Assembly: GCA_947589635.1 (NCBI GenBank)
Contig: CANQCC010000081.1
Span: forward strand, 1-6,475
Length of the DNA: 6,475 nt
Reading direction: 5' to 3'
From: an uncultured Clostridia bacterium
GTDB taxonomy: Bacteria > Bacillota > Clostridia > Christensenellales > CAG-917
Shown here: positions 5,922-6,475 of the stretch, piece by piece
How positions within the stretch are numbered: the stretch's first letter is position 1
How the letters are laid out: every line of letters starts with the position of its first letter
Position numbers and translations under genes: made by a program
The notes under the pieces: generated by a model
Databases searched by the model: none
Told to the model about the DNA's origin: nothing
The model's input: only the letters and a program-made list of their open reading frames with translations

Positions 5922-5993
5922 GCCGTCTTTGACAAACAGCCTCAAAACTGCTTTGACAAACTTAGGCGGATTGATACAGATGATTTTGGTCAT
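5904..5993 (-). CDS. spoVM: SpoVM-like stage V sporulation micropeptide
   Basis: A 29-residue reading frame, MTKIICINPPKF then VKAVLRLFVKDGKRSAK, with a strong SD GGAGGG (6002-5997) three bases before the ATG. It matches the SpoVM pattern: short N-terminus, I-x-x-P-K-F turn (I7 to F12), then an amphipathic hydrophobic/basic helix; B. subtilis SpoVM is 26 residues with IKLPKF. SpoVM inserts into the forespore outer membrane, recognises its convex curvature, anchors the SpoIVA coat basement layer and inhibits FtsH. Here the Leu before PKF is Pro, giving PPKF, and there is one extra N-terminal residue. Location supports the call: spoVM lies between rpe and rpmB in B. subtilis, with rpmB facing the other way, exactly as here. 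The frame is open upstream to GTG 6161, but the SD fixes the short form. Confidence 0.82.
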   Translation of the reverse strand: MTKIICINPPKFVKAVLRLFVKDGKRSAK

Positions 5994-6012
5994 AGTCCCT
6001 CCGTTTTTTATC

Positions 6013-6042
6013 ACACTATGAAGCCGGCAGGCGTTGTGTGAC
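6013..6042 (-). promoter_or_regulatory. Possible sporulation (sigma-E-type) promoter of spoVM
   Basis: On the minus strand GTCACAC (6042-6036), 15 bases, then CATAGTGT (6020-6013) loosely resembles sigma-E promoters, whose -10 begins CATA. B. subtilis spoVM is expressed in the mother cell under sigma-E, as I recall. The match is partial and the -35 overlaps the TCACAC/GTGTGA inverted repeat. Confidence 0.25.
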
Positions 6043-6130
6043 AAAAAAGAGTTTTTATGAGCGCTTACTTTAATCGAATCGCGTTTGAATTGCTTTAATA
6101 GTCTTTGTTTGCAAGCTCCCTTAGTTTGGC

Positions 6131-6206
6131 TATAGTTGCGCTTGTTTTGTGACGGTTGCACTCAGCGCAGCTTTAATTGCGTTTGGTTTTATGGTTGCGC
6201 TTGTTT
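6131..6206. repeat. Pair of imperfect 17-base direct repeats
   Basis: TATAGTTGCGCTTGTTT at 6131-6147 and TATGGTTGCGCTTGTTT at 6190-6206 differ at one base; both are preceded at similar distances by GTTTGG (6124-6129 and 6181-6186). Confidence 0.6.
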
Positions 6207-6227
6207 ATCTTGCCCAAGCGCCGCGCT

Positions 6228-6475
6228 TTAGTCAAGCGGAAGTTGCATTTGGGCTATGGTCGCGCTCTTGTCCTGCGATTTGAAGACGGCGCTGCCCGCG
6301 ACTAGCACCGTAGCGCCCGCCTCCTTGCAGACGGCCGCGTTTGAGGGGCACACTCCGCCGTCGATCTCGATGTCGACGTCAAGCCCCGCGCGCCTTATCT
6401 TATCCGCGAGATACGCCGCCTTATTAAGGCATTCGGGTTTGAAACTTTGCCCTCCAAACCCTGCTTGCACGGTCA
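6228..6475 (-). CDS. rpe: Ribulose-phosphate 3-epimerase, C-terminal part (gene runs off the right edge)
   Basis: Rpe interconverts D-ribulose 5-phosphate and D-xylulose 5-phosphate in the pentose phosphate pathway; it is a cytosolic metal-dependent TIM-barrel enzyme. The visible C-terminal 81 or so residues of an expected 215-220 begin at the barrel strand reading TVQAGFGGQSF, the counterpart of the family's MTVEPGFGGQ/MSVNPGFGGQ phosphate-loop motif (Pro replaced by Ala here). IEIDGGV follows, containing the catalytic metal-binding Asp, and then the second phosphate-binding segment VLVAGSAVF. The tail ends KSATIAQMQLPLD and TAA. The gene is transcribed toward spoVM. In B. subtilis rpe belongs to the prpC-prkC-rsgA-rpe cluster, so those genes would be expected just outside the right edge. 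The start lies outside the window. Confidence 0.95.
   Translation of the reverse strand, partial: TVQAGFGGQSFKPECLNKAAYLADKIRRAGLDVDIEIDGGVCPSNAAVCKEAGATVLVAGSAVFKSQDKSATIAQMQLPLD

Larger units (their letters stand above)
5994..6227. other. Spacer between rpe and spoVM with imperfect repeats
   Basis: I see no gene here. The 17-base element TATAGTTGCGCTTGTTT (6131-6147) recurs with one mismatch at 6190-6206, and a weaker relative lies in the 3' end of rpe (about 6248-6270). TCACAC (6011-6016) and GTGTGA (6036-6041) form an inverted repeat upstream of spoVM. AAGCGCGGCGCTT on the minus strand just after the rpe stop is a short hairpin without a T tract, so no rpe terminator is evident and readthrough into spoVM is possible. 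Confidence 0.5.

Noticed and set aside
5994..6161. Upstream extension of the spoVM frame to GTG 6161 (85 codons)
   Set aside because: The strong SD directly before ATG 5993 and the SpoVM length fix the short product; the extension is basic random-looking sequence.

Overview
The window looks like chromosomal DNA of a spore-forming Bacillota, probably a Clostridia-like anaerobe. The evidence is the gene order rpe - spoVM - (rpmB inverted) - asp23/yloU - fakA/yloV - recG, which matches the cluster known from Bacillus subtilis and relatives. A zinc-type (four-Cys) ribosomal protein L28, a SpoVM-like sporulation micropeptide and a diiron ferritin-like protein agree with this. In B. subtilis, as I remember it, thiN lies between rpe and spoVM and sdaAB-sdaAA lie between yloV and recG; none of these is present here.

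Left end (1-871): no complete gene. On the minus strand there is a promoter-like pair (779-807), then about 580 bases rich in RNA hairpins. Some have GAAA tetraloops, and the strongest uses G-U pairs that work only in minus-strand RNA. An open frame follows and leaves the window at base 1. I read this as a large structured RNA. A group II intron 5' region (domains I-III) with the N-terminus of its maturase is the leading but unproven explanation.

Centre (872-4906, minus strand): a tight operon asp23 -> fakA -> recG. There are 7 bases between asp23 and fakA, and a TAATG stop/start overlap between fakA and recG. The proteins are an Asp23/Gls24-family protein, the fatty-acid kinase ATP-binding subunit and the RecG branch-migration helicase. 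A 125-base divergent region (4907-5031) holds promoters for this operon and for rpmB.

Right-centre (4974-5796, plus strand): rpmB with an extended -10 promoter, a strong SD and a double-hairpin terminator. Next comes a perfect-consensus sigma-A promoter driving a ferritin-like (rubrerythrin-type) gene. In this gene the ATG with a good SD is out of frame with the conserved body. Removing one A from a run of seven restores a 141-residue protein with a full set of diiron ligands.

Right end (5797-6475, minus strand): a convergent hairpin/terminator zone, the 29-codon spoVM-like gene, a 234-base spacer with imperfect repeats echoing the end of rpe, and the C-terminal part of ribulose-phosphate 3-epimerase running off the right edge.
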